From: Lentisphaerae bacterium GWF2_57_35
GTDB taxonomy: Bacteria; Verrucomicrobiota; Kiritimatiellia; CAIQIC01; GWF2-57-35
NCBI GenBank assembly: GCA_001804865.1
Contig: MHBK01000055.1
Span: 89,764 to 153,763 of the forward strand
Direction: 5' to 3'
DNA length: 64,000 nt
Of the stretch, positions 41,561-50,703 are shown in pieces (the first letter of the stretch is position 1; the number at the start of each line of letters is the position of its first letter). The position numbers and the translations under genes are program-made. The notes beneath the pieces are model-generated. The model was given only the letters and a program-made list of their open reading frames with translations. It had not been told where the DNA came from and searched no databases.

Positions 41561-42742
41561 ATGAATACATCTAATGAAGCTATGCGTGAATACGTTGAGT
41601 TGTCAAAAAAGTACACGTATTTAAAATTCCTATGGTCAGCAACCACGGAATCTATAGCCAATTCGTATCCACACCAAGTATTTATTGAGCCTTCATCTGC
41701 ATGTAATTATAGCTGTAAATATTGCATTAACAGTTCAAAAAGGCGAAAGCCGAAACTCATGTCCACCGATTTTTTTGAAGGAATCATCTCTGATATCTAT
41801 GATAAAACCCAGTTTGTACATCTTTATGGGCAAGGCGAACCGTTGCTAAATCGATCATTGATGGAAATGATTCGTATCTGCAAAAAATACTATGTAGATG
41901 ACACACTTGCTACGAACGTAAGCCTGTTAACCCATGATTTCTCTCTGGGGCTACTAGAAAGTGGTTTAGAGCAAATAATGTTTTCTGTCACCGGCGCTAC
42001 GAAAGATAGTTATGAAAGCCTTCACCCTGGTGGAAATTTTGAGCGCGTATGCGAGAATATAATTAGCTTTTTTATTGCGGAATTGGAATGCGGAAAATTT
42101 ATAAGAACGCGATCCAACTTTGTAGAGGACCCGTTGGCGGCGCCCTCGTTGAAGCGATATCGCGAGATGTTTGCTCTTTTGCCCATTGATTATGTGTCAG
42201 TTTCGCGCTTAATAAACTGGTTTGGGCATAATAAAGCGCGGGAAAACTTCCCTGAAACATGCGAAGAATGGCTAAAGGTTCCCACCTGTAAAGCTCCATG
42301 GCGCATGATGGGTATTGATGTGGAAGGCAATGTGCGCGCCTGTTTTATTGATATCAATGATGATAATATTATTGGCAATGTAAACGATGCGCACATTCTT
42401 GATATTTGGAATGGCGATAAAATGCAGCAATTTCGCAAAGCTCTAGTTGCTCGCGATATGTCCGAAGGAAGCTCCTTTTGTCGATTATGTTCGAAATGTA
42501 ATTCAATGGTTGAGAGCAAGGCCTTGACCAATTCAAGCAATGAATGGCCGCATGATTTAGCGACAGAAGTAAATAAATACTTCAATAACGGTGATAGTTA
42601 TTTCGGTTATAAGAGGCAAGCAGATTCCAACAAGACGAAGTTTGAATTTGTACGGAAATACGGCGATAAGTGGATTGCTCAGATGGTGTATCCGGCCATG
42701 TCTGATGAGGAATTCTATGCAAGATATGTGGTAAAAGGATGA
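41561..42742 (+). CDS. Radical SAM/SPASM enzyme
   Basis: 393 residues from ATG 41561 with GGAG nine bases upstream; a GTG at 41549 is the alternative. The radical SAM cluster motif CNYSCKYC has Cys48, Cys52 and Cys55. The SPASM-like C-terminal part has CKAPWRMMGIDVEGNVRAC and SFCRLCSKC, which should bind an additional iron-sulfur cluster. GQGEPLLN is the usual GGE-like SAM motif. No peptide substrate gene is nearby. In a glycan cluster it may catalyse a dehydrogenation, epimerisation or deamination on a sugar or acyl group. The step is unknown. Confidence 0.85.
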   Translation: MNTSNEAMREYVELSKKYTYLKFLWSATTESIANSYPHQVFIEPSSACNYSCKYCINSSKRRKPKLMSTDFFEGIISDIYDKTQFVHLYGQGEPLLNRSLMEMIRICKKYYVDDTLATNVSLLTHDFSLGLLESGLEQIMFSVTGATKDSYESLHPGGNFERVCENIISFFIAELECGKFIRTRSNFVEDPLAAPSLKRYREMFALLPIDYVSVSRLINWFGHNKARENFPETCEEWLKVPTCKAPWRMMGIDVEGNVRACFIDINDDNIIGNVNDAHILDIWNGDKMQQFRKALVARDMSEGSSFCRLCSKCNSMVESKALTNSSNEWPHDLATEVNKYFNNGDSYFGYKRQADSNKTKFEFVRKYGDKWIAQMVYPAMSDEEFYARYVVKG

Positions 42743-42792
42743 GGCGTTTGAAACACAGCTTGTATAAGACCTGCAAAATGGCGCTGTAAAAT

Positions 42793-42829
42793 GCAACGGG
42801 AAATAGTGTTATTCTTTGATTTCCGTTGC
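42793..42829 (+). other. Hairpin before the hisH-type gene
   Basis: GCAACGG plus AAAT (one bulged G) pairs with ATTT plus CCGTTGC, with a 14-base loop. It lies in the 122-base gap between the radical SAM gene and hisH. No U tract follows, so a terminator is unlikely. Confidence 0.4.
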
Positions 42830-42864
42830 CTAATGAGATGATCGGAATCTTATAATTCGTGTAT

Positions 42865-43482
42865 ATGAAAATACTGGTCATTGACTATGGCTTAGGCAAT
42901 CAGCGCTCGGTGGTTAACGCGATTCGTTTGTTAGGAGTGGATGTGTTGGTGTCGCAGCGATTGGAGGATTTATCCGGGGTTGACCGTATCGTATTGCCTG
43001 GTGTGGGTGCCTTTGGCGACGGCATAACGAATTTGAGGGCGTTGGGGTGGGATCGTGTGCTGAATAAGGCTGTGTTTGAACAGCACATCCCCTTTTTGGG
43101 CATTTGCCTTGGCATGCAGATGTTGGCGACGGTGGGAACAGAACATGGATTTCACGACGGGTTGAATTGGTTGGCTGGACGTGTGGATCGGTTGACGCCT
43201 GAGTCGGATACTTTACGAGTGCCACATATCGGTTGGAATGATGTAGCCTTTAAGGATGCTGACCCCATGTACAAGGGCGTGCCACCATCTTCGTGCTTCT
43301 ATTTTGTGCACAGCTTCGTGTTCAAACCCGAGGCTCAGGAAGTGATATCCGGTACTTTTAACTATGGGGGCAAATGGGTTGCCAGTCTGCGTCATAACAA
43401 TATTTGGGCTACTCAATTCCATCCAGAAAAAAGTCAGCGCGCCGGATTGCAGGTGTTGCGCAACTTTCTTGCATCATGTTGA
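42865..43482 (+). CDS. hisH: Glutamine amidotransferase subunit, HisH-like, of an amidotransferase trio
   Basis: 205 residues from ATG 42865. Class I glutaminase: LVIDYGLGNQRSV at the start, PGVGAFGDG oxyanion strand, the nucleophile Cys in FLGICLGMQML (about 82), and TQFHPEKSQ with the His-Glu of the triad (about 187). It is followed by a hisF-like gene and then pseA/wbpG, an arrangement not tied to histidine synthesis. In Pseudomonas aeruginosa (HisH2-HisF2-WbpG) this trio supplies ammonia for an acetamidino group on a sugar. No other histidine genes are present. Confidence 0.88.
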   Translation: MKILVIDYGLGNQRSVVNAIRLLGVDVLVSQRLEDLSGVDRIVLPGVGAFGDGITNLRALGWDRVLNKAVFEQHIPFLGICLGMQMLATVGTEHGFHDGLNWLAGRVDRLTPESDTLRVPHIGWNDVAFKDADPMYKGVPPSSCFYFVHSFVFKPEAQEVISGTFNYGGKWVASLRHNNIWATQFHPEKSQRAGLQVLRNFLASC

Positions 43483-44282
43483 AAAAACGACTCATTCCTG
43501 TATTGCTGTTGCAGAACGGGCTTTTAGTGCGCAGCGAATTGTTCAAAATTCATCAAATCATTGGCAACCCCATTATTGAAGTCCAACGTTTCAACGAGTG
43601 GAATGTGGACGAGTTGATTTACCTTGATATCACCTGTGAAGGCGCCTACGACTTGCGTCGCGAAGATCACAAAATTAAGAACCTAAGCGAGCCTTTGGCC
43701 ATTTTGAATGCCGTGAGCGAAACCTGTTTCATGCCTCTGACTTGGGGGGGGCGAATCCGTACTCTTGAAGATATGCGTGTACGTTTTGCAAACGGCGCCG
43801 ATAAGATAGCTATCAACACGATAGCTTTCGACCGTCCCTCCATCATTACGGAAGCGGCGCGAGCTTTTGGATCGCAAGCGGTTGTTGTGAGCATGGACGC
43901 AAAGCGAGTCCAAGACAATCGTTTGGAAATATATGTGGCCGGAGGCCGGCGGGCGACGGGCTTGCGCCCTTCAGAATGGGCTCGGCAGGTTGAGAGCTTT
44001 GGCGCCGGTGAAATCCTTCTGCAAAGCATCGATCATGATGGCACGGGTGAAGGATATGACGTTGATTTGATTGCCGAAGTAGCTTCCTCCGTCAGAATCC
44101 CTGTCATCGCATGTAGTGGGGTGGGACAGTTCGAACACTATGCAGATGGAATTCATGCCGGGGCATCCGCTGCGGCCGCTGCCAATATCTGGCATTTCAA
44201 AGATTTAGCAGATAGGCAAGGGAAGCGAGCGATGGCGCGTGCAGGAATTGAAGTGCGGCAAAACCCAGAAAGTGGACGATGA
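43476..44282 (+). CDS. hisF: HisF-like ammonia-channel barrel of the amidotransferase trio
   Basis: 268 residues from ATG 43476, overlapping hisH by 7 bases. A TIM barrel of the HisF group: LIPVLLLQNGLLVRS, VSMDAKRV (Asp, about 135) and LLQSIDHDGTGEGYD (second Asp, about 185), and IPVIACSGVG. In IGPS the barrel guides ammonia from HisH. In surface-sugar clusters the duplicate passes it to an N-acetyl sugar amidotransferase, here encoded next with an ATGA overlap. Confidence 0.88.
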   Translation: MLKKRLIPVLLLQNGLLVRSELFKIHQIIGNPIIEVQRFNEWNVDELIYLDITCEGAYDLRREDHKIKNLSEPLAILNAVSETCFMPLTWGGRIRTLEDMRVRFANGADKIAINTIAFDRPSIITEAARAFGSQAVVVSMDAKRVQDNRLEIYVAGGRRATGLRPSEWARQVESFGAGEILLQSIDHDGTGEGYDVDLIAEVASSVRIPVIACSGVGQFEHYADGIHAGASAAAAANIWHFKDLADRQGKRAMARAGIEVRQNPESGR

Positions 44283-45496
44283 AATACTGTACAAAATGTG
44301 TCTATCCCGGAGTCGCAGCTACACCGTTAACCTTTGATGAAAATGGCGTTTGTTCTGGGTGCCGTGTGGCTGCCCAAGTTACGACATTGGATTGGGACAA
44401 ACGTCTCCAAATGCTGAAAGACTTGGTCAAGCCATATCGTTCGAACAGCAATTACGACATCATTATCGGCGTCAGTGGTGGGAAGGACAGTTACTTCCAA
44501 ACCCATGTAGCTACCAAAGTCTTGGGACTGAAGCCGTTGTTGGTGACATATCATGGCAATAACTATCTGCCAGAGGGAGAATACAATTTACAGCGGATGC
44601 GGGAAGTTTTTGATTGTGACCACATTATTTTCCGGCCCAGTGTAGATGTGTTGATTAAACTCAATCGCATTGGCTTCAAACTGCAGGGCGACATGAACTT
44701 GCAGAATCATTGCGGCATTATGACAGTGCCGATGCAAATGGCTGTTCGTTTTAAAGTGCCGCTCGTGCTATGGGGAGAAAAAGGCTTTATGGATTTGGGA
44801 GGGATGTATTCCTACAATGATTTTGTGGAATATACGGCCAAGGGGCGCAAAGAACATGCCATGCGCGGCTATGACTGGTATGACTTTACCGATGCCGGTC
44901 TTGAGAAATTGGAGCATCCTGAACTGAAGGAAGGTCTGGCCGACAAAGACTTGCTTTGGGGACAATATCCCAGCGATGACGAAATTGACACAGTGGGTGT
45001 ACGCGGCATTCATTTGAGCTTTTATGTCAGATGGGACGCCAACGCTCATGTGAAATTGGTTAAAGACTTATATGATTGGCAACCCGTTCGGAAGCCGTTT
45101 GAGCGTACTTTTCGTAATTTCTCCAATCTCGATGACATGCACGAAAATGGAATCCATGATTACCTTAAATTCGTCAAGTTGGGCTATGGCCGAGGTTCCG
45201 ATCATTCGTGCAAAGACATTCGCGGCAGATATATGACCCGTGAAGAGGGCGTGGAAATGGTTCGGAAATACGACCACGTAAAGCCTCGCCGTGATCTGGA
45301 ACGTTGGCTGCAATATGTGAGTATGACGGAAGATGAATTCGACGCCGTTTGCGATACCTTTCGAGATCCTCGTGTCTGGTGGATTAAAAACAGCGAATGG
45401 TGGAAAGACAATATTTGGGGAGAGCCGTCCTCATACGGGCCCGTTGCCAACCCCGTCATGCTGGAGAAATTCAACAAATGGGGAAGAGTTCAGTGA
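44279..45496 (+). CDS. pseA: N-acetyl sugar amidotransferase (PseA/WbpG family)
   Basis: 405 residues. An N-terminal zinc-type cysteine set (KYCTKCVYPG and NGVCSGC) is followed by the PP-loop ATP pyrophosphatase motif IIGVSGGKDSYFQ (about 61-73). LVTYHGNNY and LWGEKGFMDLGGMYSYN are typical of the PseA/WbpG group. It activates an acetamido carbonyl and replaces oxygen with the ammonia from HisH/HisF, giving acetamidino, as in Pse5Ac7Am of Campylobacter flagella. Directly supports an amidinated nonulosonic acid product. Confidence 0.92.
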   Translation: MKYCTKCVYPGVAATPLTFDENGVCSGCRVAAQVTTLDWDKRLQMLKDLVKPYRSNSNYDIIIGVSGGKDSYFQTHVATKVLGLKPLLVTYHGNNYLPEGEYNLQRMREVFDCDHIIFRPSVDVLIKLNRIGFKLQGDMNLQNHCGIMTVPMQMAVRFKVPLVLWGEKGFMDLGGMYSYNDFVEYTAKGRKEHAMRGYDWYDFTDAGLEKLEHPELKEGLADKDLLWGQYPSDDEIDTVGVRGIHLSFYVRWDANAHVKLVKDLYDWQPVRKPFERTFRNFSNLDDMHENGIHDYLKFVKLGYGRGSDHSCKDIRGRYMTREEGVEMVRKYDHVKPRRDLERWLQYVSMTEDEFDAVCDTFRDPRVWWIKNSEWWKDNIWGEPSSYGPVANPVMLEKFNKWGRVQ

Positions 45497-46503
45497 ATCG
45501 TTTCCTGTCCGAGAGGGATATCCGTCCGCAATTTTCGCAATTAGCGTTGAGGGAAGCTGTGGCCGCAGATCGTGAATTCCTTCTTGCACGGCAAAATCGG
45601 TTTGTGGCTGTGAACTGTCCTGCGTGTGGTGAAAAAGGGCATCCACTATTCGATAAACTGTGCATACATTATGAGAAATGTCCCTCATGCCGAACGGTCT
45701 TCGTCAATCCGCGCCCCTCAGAATCGTTGCTCCACGAGTTCTATGCACAATCTAGAAATTATGCGAATTGGAATAAGTATATTTTCCCTGCATCAGAAAC
45801 GGCGCGAAGGCAGAATATATTTGCTCCGCGGGCCAAACGACTGCGGGATATTTGTCTTCACCATCGCGTGCGGGTAGGAACTTTGCTGGAAATCGGCGCC
45901 GGGTTTGGCACGTTTTGCGAAGAAGTTCGTTGCCTAAATCTTTTCCAACGCATCATTGCCTTGGAGATGACGCCTGCCTTGGCTCAAACCTGTAGAGCAC
46001 GAGACTTGGAAGTAGTGGAATTGCCTGTAGAAAAGCTGAATTTGCCTCCCGGCAGTGTGGATGTGATGGCCAGTTTTGAAACCATTGAGCATCTCTTTGA
46101 ACCCAAAGCATTTCTATTGGCCTGCCGGCGTCACTTGTCTTGCGGTGGATTGTTGGTTTTATCCTGTCCTAACTTTGAAGGATTCGATATATCGACCCTT
46201 CGCGAAAAATCTAATTCCGTGGACCACGAACATTTGAACTACTTCAATCCTTCATCTTTGCGACTATTATTGGAGAAATGCGGTTTTGCCGTGCTAGAGG
46301 TCATAACTCCAGGACTGTTGGATGCGGATATTGTACGAAACAAAGTGTTGGCTGGAGAATACGATCTATCCGAGCAGCCGTTTCTTCACCATATTTTGAT
46401 AGACAGATGGACAGAAATAGGTGGTGAATTTCAGGACTTTTTGGCAAAGAATAATCTTTCTTCCCACTTATGGATTGTGAGCCGTTGTGCAGCCAGAGAC
46501 TAA
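45478..46503 (+). CDS. SAM-dependent methyltransferase with N-terminal zinc ribbon
   Basis: 341 residues from ATG 45478; GTG 45493, overlapping the pseA stop as GTGA with GGGGAAG upstream, is an equally good start. The cysteines in NCPACGEKGHP and YEKCPSC (about 45-75) form a zinc ribbon and precede FVNPRP. The methyltransferase has LLEIGAGFGTFCEEV (about 138-152) and SFETIEHLFEPKAFL. The layout matches methyltransferases of sugar clusters that act on nucleotide sugars or chain ends. Its acceptor is unknown; a Wzt-recognised methyl cap is one option. Confidence 0.82.
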   Translation: MGKSSVNRFLSERDIRPQFSQLALREAVAADREFLLARQNRFVAVNCPACGEKGHPLFDKLCIHYEKCPSCRTVFVNPRPSESLLHEFYAQSRNYANWNKYIFPASETARRQNIFAPRAKRLRDICLHHRVRVGTLLEIGAGFGTFCEEVRCLNLFQRIIALEMTPALAQTCRARDLEVVELPVEKLNLPPGSVDVMASFETIEHLFEPKAFLLACRRHLSCGGLLVLSCPNFEGFDISTLREKSNSVDHEHLNYFNPSSLRLLLEKCGFAVLEVITPGLLDADIVRNKVLAGEYDLSEQPFLHHILIDRWTEIGGEFQDFLAKNNLSSHLWIVSRCAARD

Positions 46504-48346
46504 ATCGCAGTTGATCCTTGCCTGGAGTTTGCCGCTTGAGCCGGGCTTTGTCGATGCGGCGCGAAGTTTGTCGCCTGCCATCAAAATTTGCCCTTTACGA
46601 TATGAGTCGCTTCGGACAGCGCGTAAACTATTCGAAGCACATGAAATCCTGATCCCCGCAGATTTAGTAAGCCACGATATGCTTGTCAAATTTGATGAAA
46701 TGGTAATCGACGGGGAAAATCGATTGCGCAAGTACCTTAAGAAACATTCGCCCCCTTCATTGAATAGCTTGTGTTATCAGATCGTTCGGCGTACATGTTT
46801 TGCCGCCTTTCATGTGTGGGGCATCATGGACGCTCTCCCACGGCATGGGGATTTGGCAAAGGCTTTGTACTACCCGTTTTTTTCGCATTTGAACCAACCT
46901 CCGCATTTGCGTGCAGAGGAAGCCTTGTTTTCCCAAAGTTTGGCTGTTGCTCAAAGACTGAAAAATCAAAAGACTCAGCCATTTTCGTTTCAAATGATGA
47001 AGGAGGCCTGTCAGCGAGGTCTGGGAAGAATAATGAACAGGCATCCTCGGGCGTTTTTTCGTCGATTGAAGCGCTTGTCGGTAGACGAGAAGTCGGTAGA
47101 TATATTGGTAGTAGGGTTGTTTAAGACCGATAGAATGGCTCAACAAACTCTTGTGCAGCGGTTGCGCGAAGAGAAAATCGGTGAAATTGCCTGGTGCCAT
47201 TACACAGGCGATACATATCTGGTAGCTGTTGATGAGACTGCTCAACCTTTGTACTCAAGACAAGAGGGAATTGATGAGCACGATTGCCTGGATTTCTTCC
47301 AATGGCGATTTGCCTTTTTCAGTCGCTGCTCCAATGGGGCATTAGCGCAGCAATTGGCCGAAGGCTTATGTCATGCGTTTGCGGATGATCTCTCCATGGA
47401 GAGGGCATTGATGTTGGCACGTGCTATCTTGATGTTGCATCCACCGCTTGTCCCCAAGTACACCTCTATTGCGGCGATGTTGTCCAAATTTCAGCCGCGC
47501 ATGATCGTGGCAGATTGCAATTGCCAAGTTATGGCTTTTGCTCGGGAATGGGCCCGAAATAGTCATGTTCCTTACCTAAAGTTGCCTCATGGTTTTGAAT
47601 ATGAATGTACCACAGATTATGAGTGGGATAATAATGCAACGGGTATTTGTGGGCGATGGCTGGCTGATCGCGTACGCTGTCGTTCGATTGTTCATAACCA
47701 GCTTTTTGTGGCAGGGGGGGCTCATATGAGTGAGCAGGCCTTGCGGCTGTCTTTAATGCCTACGCCACTCCAAACTCGGCAACGAGTTTGCTTGCTCGCG
47801 ACAGATGTCGGTCAACAAGATTTCCCAGATACAGAAGAGGAACGTATTAACGATTTGGAGCATTTAGCTCAGACCGTCGCTCCTATCGGCCTGCATCTGA
47901 GTATTCGATGTCACCCTCGTACCCATCGCTTGTGGTTTTATCGATTGGCAGTGGATGAGATTAGCAAACGCGGCAGTGAGGTGGAGCTATTAGACTCGCA
48001 GTTGTCTTTGTGGTCTCAGCTTGGCGAGTCCATCGCCGCTATCATGCGGTTGACCAGCAGTTCTGCGATCATTGCATTATACGCACAGGTGCCGTTGATT
48101 GGATGGTTGCCTCGACCTGGACCCGCGGATTCGGATTTGTTCCTGAATGGTTTGCCGTTGCACGCTCATACAGCGGAAGAAATAGAAGCGTTGCTCAGAC
48201 GGCTTCGTCTGGATGCTTCATTCCGCAAGTATGTTATCGAACAGCAATCCGCTTACCTTGAGCAACTTGTAGAGAATCCTTATGGCGATCCCTACCAACG
48301 TTCGATTGAAGTGATTAAACGATTTGCTGCTCAGCATAACACGTAA
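46487..48346 (+). CDS. GT-B type glycosyltransferase-like protein, candidate nonulosonic acid transferase
   Basis: 619 residues from GTG 46487, overlapping the previous gene by 17 bases. There is no signal peptide. KFQPRMIVADCNCQVMA and PYLKLPHGFEYE form a Rossmann-like region (about 340-385). An HP motif in LSIRCHPRTHR (about 475-485) and a Ser cluster in RLTSSSAIIALYAQVPLIGW (about 520-540) match the HP and S/SS motifs of bacterial sialyltransferases and related capsule enzymes. It lies just after the amidotransferase that finishes the sugar. I infer a CMP-pseudaminic-type donor; the family is not firmly recognised. Confidence 0.55.
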   Translation: MQPETKSQLILAWSLPLEPGFVDAARSLSPAIKICPLRYESLRTARKLFEAHEILIPADLVSHDMLVKFDEMVIDGENRLRKYLKKHSPPSLNSLCYQIVRRTCFAAFHVWGIMDALPRHGDLAKALYYPFFSHLNQPPHLRAEEALFSQSLAVAQRLKNQKTQPFSFQMMKEACQRGLGRIMNRHPRAFFRRLKRLSVDEKSVDILVVGLFKTDRMAQQTLVQRLREEKIGEIAWCHYTGDTYLVAVDETAQPLYSRQEGIDEHDCLDFFQWRFAFFSRCSNGALAQQLAEGLCHAFADDLSMERALMLARAILMLHPPLVPKYTSIAAMLSKFQPRMIVADCNCQVMAFAREWARNSHVPYLKLPHGFEYECTTDYEWDNNATGICGRWLADRVRCRSIVHNQLFVAGGAHMSEQALRLSLMPTPLQTRQRVCLLATDVGQQDFPDTEEERINDLEHLAQTVAPIGLHLSIRCHPRTHRLWFYRLAVDEISKRGSEVELLDSQLSLWSQLGESIAAIMRLTSSSAIIALYAQVPLIGWLPRPGPADSDLFLNGLPLHAHTAEEIEALLRRLRLDASFRKYVIEQQSAYLEQLVENPYGDPYQRSIEVIKRFAAQHNT

Positions 48347-48353
48347 CAATTAC

Positions 48354-49562
48354 ATGCCAAGCTTAGCTAATATTCTGTTCATATCCACATCTGAGTATTT
48401 ATCTTGGGGTGGATCAGAGGCTTTGTGGGTCTCCACCGCCGATTCTTTGTGCGGGCAAGGGCATTCCGTTCACTTTTCCTATCAGTACTGGCCGAATATG
48501 CCCAAGCCCTTGGTTTCGCTTATCAAGCGAGGGGCTTATTCATATTTCCGGCAGACTCCGGGGGGGGATCCTGTATTTAGACGTGCATTGCGATGGTGGA
48601 AACGCGGCCGTCAAAATCGTCAGTTTGCCGACTTTAGCGTACATCATTGGCTGTTGTCGCTTGTAATGAGAATCAGGCCTCATTTGGTAGTTATGAATTT
48701 GTGCGATGCGTATTTAGTTTCTGATTATGCTCGGCCATTGGACTGTTTGCATCGTCAAGGCTTTCCTTACTACCTCATCTGCCAATTAGAAGATGACTCG
48801 CAGCTGCTGTTGAGCCATAAACGCGGTGCCTTGCAAAAAATTTATCGTGAGGCTTGTGGCGTTGCATTTGGATCGGCCCGAGGAGCTGAAATTGTGTCGC
48901 GTCAATTAGCCCTGAATTTGCCGCATGTGGATATATTCGACAATCCGCCCAATTCATCTCTCACCGAACAAACATGGCCGAAATCGACAGCGGATGAACT
49001 TCGCATGGCTTGTGTCGGACGGCTGGATGTCGGCGCCAAAGGGCAGGATCAAATCCTTGCCGTGTTAGCTCGCCCTCAATGGCGTGATCGCTCTTGGCGC
49101 CTCTGTTTCTATGGGGAAGGACCGGACGAGAATTATCTAAAGCAATTGGTTTCCCTGTATAAACTGGAGTCTCGCGTTTATTTTTCCGGGTATGTCCCGG
49201 ATGTAGACGACATATGGGCGCAGGAGCATCTTTGTTTGCAGCCAAGTCCGAAAGAGGGTACGCCTATGACCGTGGTCGAGGCTATGTATGCCGGGCGGCC
49301 CTGTTTGGTTAGTGATCGTGCGCGTATGCCTGATTTGATTCAAGCTGGAGTCTCCGGCTGGATTGTGCCGAGGAATATTGACGCTCTATCCCAGGCGTTG
49401 GATCTCGTTTGGAAAAATAGGGAACGCTTATCGGAGATGGGCGGCAAGGCTCGGGATTTCATTGTCGCTCATTGGGAGCCCTCATACCCGAGTAAGCTGG
49501 CGACTCTTTTGCTTAAGCATGCGCTTGGCGCTTCCTTTGTCGATAGCAAGGCAGGCTCATGA
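48354..49562 (+). CDS. GT4-family glycosyltransferase
   Basis: 402 residues from ATG 48354. GT-B fold: the acceptor-side Gly-rich loop is WGGSEALWVSTADSL (18-32), the linker carries RMACVGRLDVGAKGQDQIL (about 216), and the donor-side has SGYVPDVDDIW, LQPSPKEGTPMTVVEAMYAG (E-x7-E type, about 300-319) and GWIVP. It is retaining and cytoplasmic. It probably adds one sugar from a nucleotide donor to the growing repeat unit. Its stop and the next gene's start overlap as ATGA. Confidence 0.9.
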   Translation: MPSLANILFISTSEYLSWGGSEALWVSTADSLCGQGHSVHFSYQYWPNMPKPLVSLIKRGAYSYFRQTPGGDPVFRRALRWWKRGRQNRQFADFSVHHWLLSLVMRIRPHLVVMNLCDAYLVSDYARPLDCLHRQGFPYYLICQLEDDSQLLLSHKRGALQKIYREACGVAFGSARGAEIVSRQLALNLPHVDIFDNPPNSSLTEQTWPKSTADELRMACVGRLDVGAKGQDQILAVLARPQWRDRSWRLCFYGEGPDENYLKQLVSLYKLESRVYFSGYVPDVDDIWAQEHLCLQPSPKEGTPMTVVEAMYAGRPCLVSDRARMPDLIQAGVSGWIVPRNIDALSQALDLVWKNRERLSEMGGKARDFIVAHWEPSYPSKLATLLLKHALGASFVDSKAGS

Positions 49563-50635
49563 CCGCCGAGCGAAACTCATTTCGTTCCTCCAAACGGCTG
49601 TTAATTGTACGATTGGATTCTATAGGCGATTATGTGCTCTTTCGGAATTTCCTTCCGGCTATCAGAAATCATTTTCAATATCATACGGTTTCTATATGCG
49701 GGAATGCTTGTTGGCGCACGCTAGCCGAGCAACTTGATGCCGGGGAAATTCAATCTTTTATATGGGTAAATAAGCCGTTATTCAATCGATATGGGTGGTA
49801 CAGGTGGCTGCTTTTGCAACGACTTAAAATGAGTAAGTACGATGTCGTTTTGCATCCCGTTCATTCACGTGAGTTCTGGGTTGATCATCTGATTAAGAAG
49901 ATCCCTGCTCCTCTGAAAATCGGGAGCAGAGGTGATTTGTCGTGTATGTACGCCGACGACAAAAATGAATCAGACAAAGTCTACAACCATTTGGTGGACG
50001 TTGAGCCTCCATCGGTCTTTGAGTTTCATCGAAACGGCACATTTGTGAAGCATCTTGTAGGGCAGCCGCTTCCGTCTATACGTCTCAACATGAATTTGCC
50101 GGAGATGATATCGCCTAAATCCCCATACGTCGTATTGGCTCCAGGCGCTGGCCATGAGATGAAGAAATGGTCTCCTCTTGGATATGCGCAAGTGGCTGAT
50201 CATGTTATTACGACTATGGATATGAATGTGGTGATGGGTGGAGGTGTAGAAGATCGTGCCATCGCACGCGATATTCAGATGAGCGTGAAGAGTTCTCTCG
50301 ACCGCGTGATCAATATGGTTGGTCGATTGTCGCTAACAGAGTATGCCAATGTTATTAAGCAGTCCAAGATGCTTGTGTCGAACGATTCCTGTGCCATTCA
50401 TATGGCGGCGGCTGTTTCTACCCCATTTGTTTGTATATCGACGGGACGTGAAATGGGCCGGTTTAATCCTTATCCAGCGGATGTGTTTCAATCTTGTCGC
50501 TTTGTTTTTTCGAATCAATCCAGGCGTGATGGTGACTTATCTTCGGATGACAGCCTGACAAATTGGGACCTAAACCGGATAACGGCCGTGGACGTTATTC
50601 AAGCAATAAATGAACTTCAAACGATCGTTGCGTAG
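49559..50635 (+). CDS. GT9 (heptosyltransferase-type) glycosyltransferase
   Basis: 358 residues. RLLIVRLDSIGDYVLFRNFLPA is the GT9 N-terminus. PYVVLAPGAGHEMKKWS (about 181-197) and MLVSNDSCAIHMAAAVSTPFVCI carry the conserved D-S-x-x-x-H region. GT9 enzymes transfer heptose from ADP-heptose, but cluster members also use other donors. ATGA coupled to the GT4 gene before it. Confidence 0.88.
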   Translation: MTAERNSFRSSKRLLIVRLDSIGDYVLFRNFLPAIRNHFQYHTVSICGNACWRTLAEQLDAGEIQSFIWVNKPLFNRYGWYRWLLLQRLKMSKYDVVLHPVHSREFWVDHLIKKIPAPLKIGSRGDLSCMYADDKNESDKVYNHLVDVEPPSVFEFHRNGTFVKHLVGQPLPSIRLNMNLPEMISPKSPYVVLAPGAGHEMKKWSPLGYAQVADHVITTMDMNVVMGGGVEDRAIARDIQMSVKSSLDRVINMVGRLSLTEYANVIKQSKMLVSNDSCAIHMAAAVSTPFVCISTGREMGRFNPYPADVFQSCRFVFSNQSRRDGDLSSDDSLTNWDLNRITAVDVIQAINELQTIVA

Positions 50636-50703
50636 TTCGGTTGGCTGTGGGTAGGAATGACGATGAAGCGCGTTTATTGAGAACAGATCAAAGATGGAAT
50701 GCG

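Noticed and set aside
42865..44282. Histidine biosynthesis operon
   Set aside because: Only hisH and hisF are present and both sit next to pseA, the known amidotransferase arrangement.
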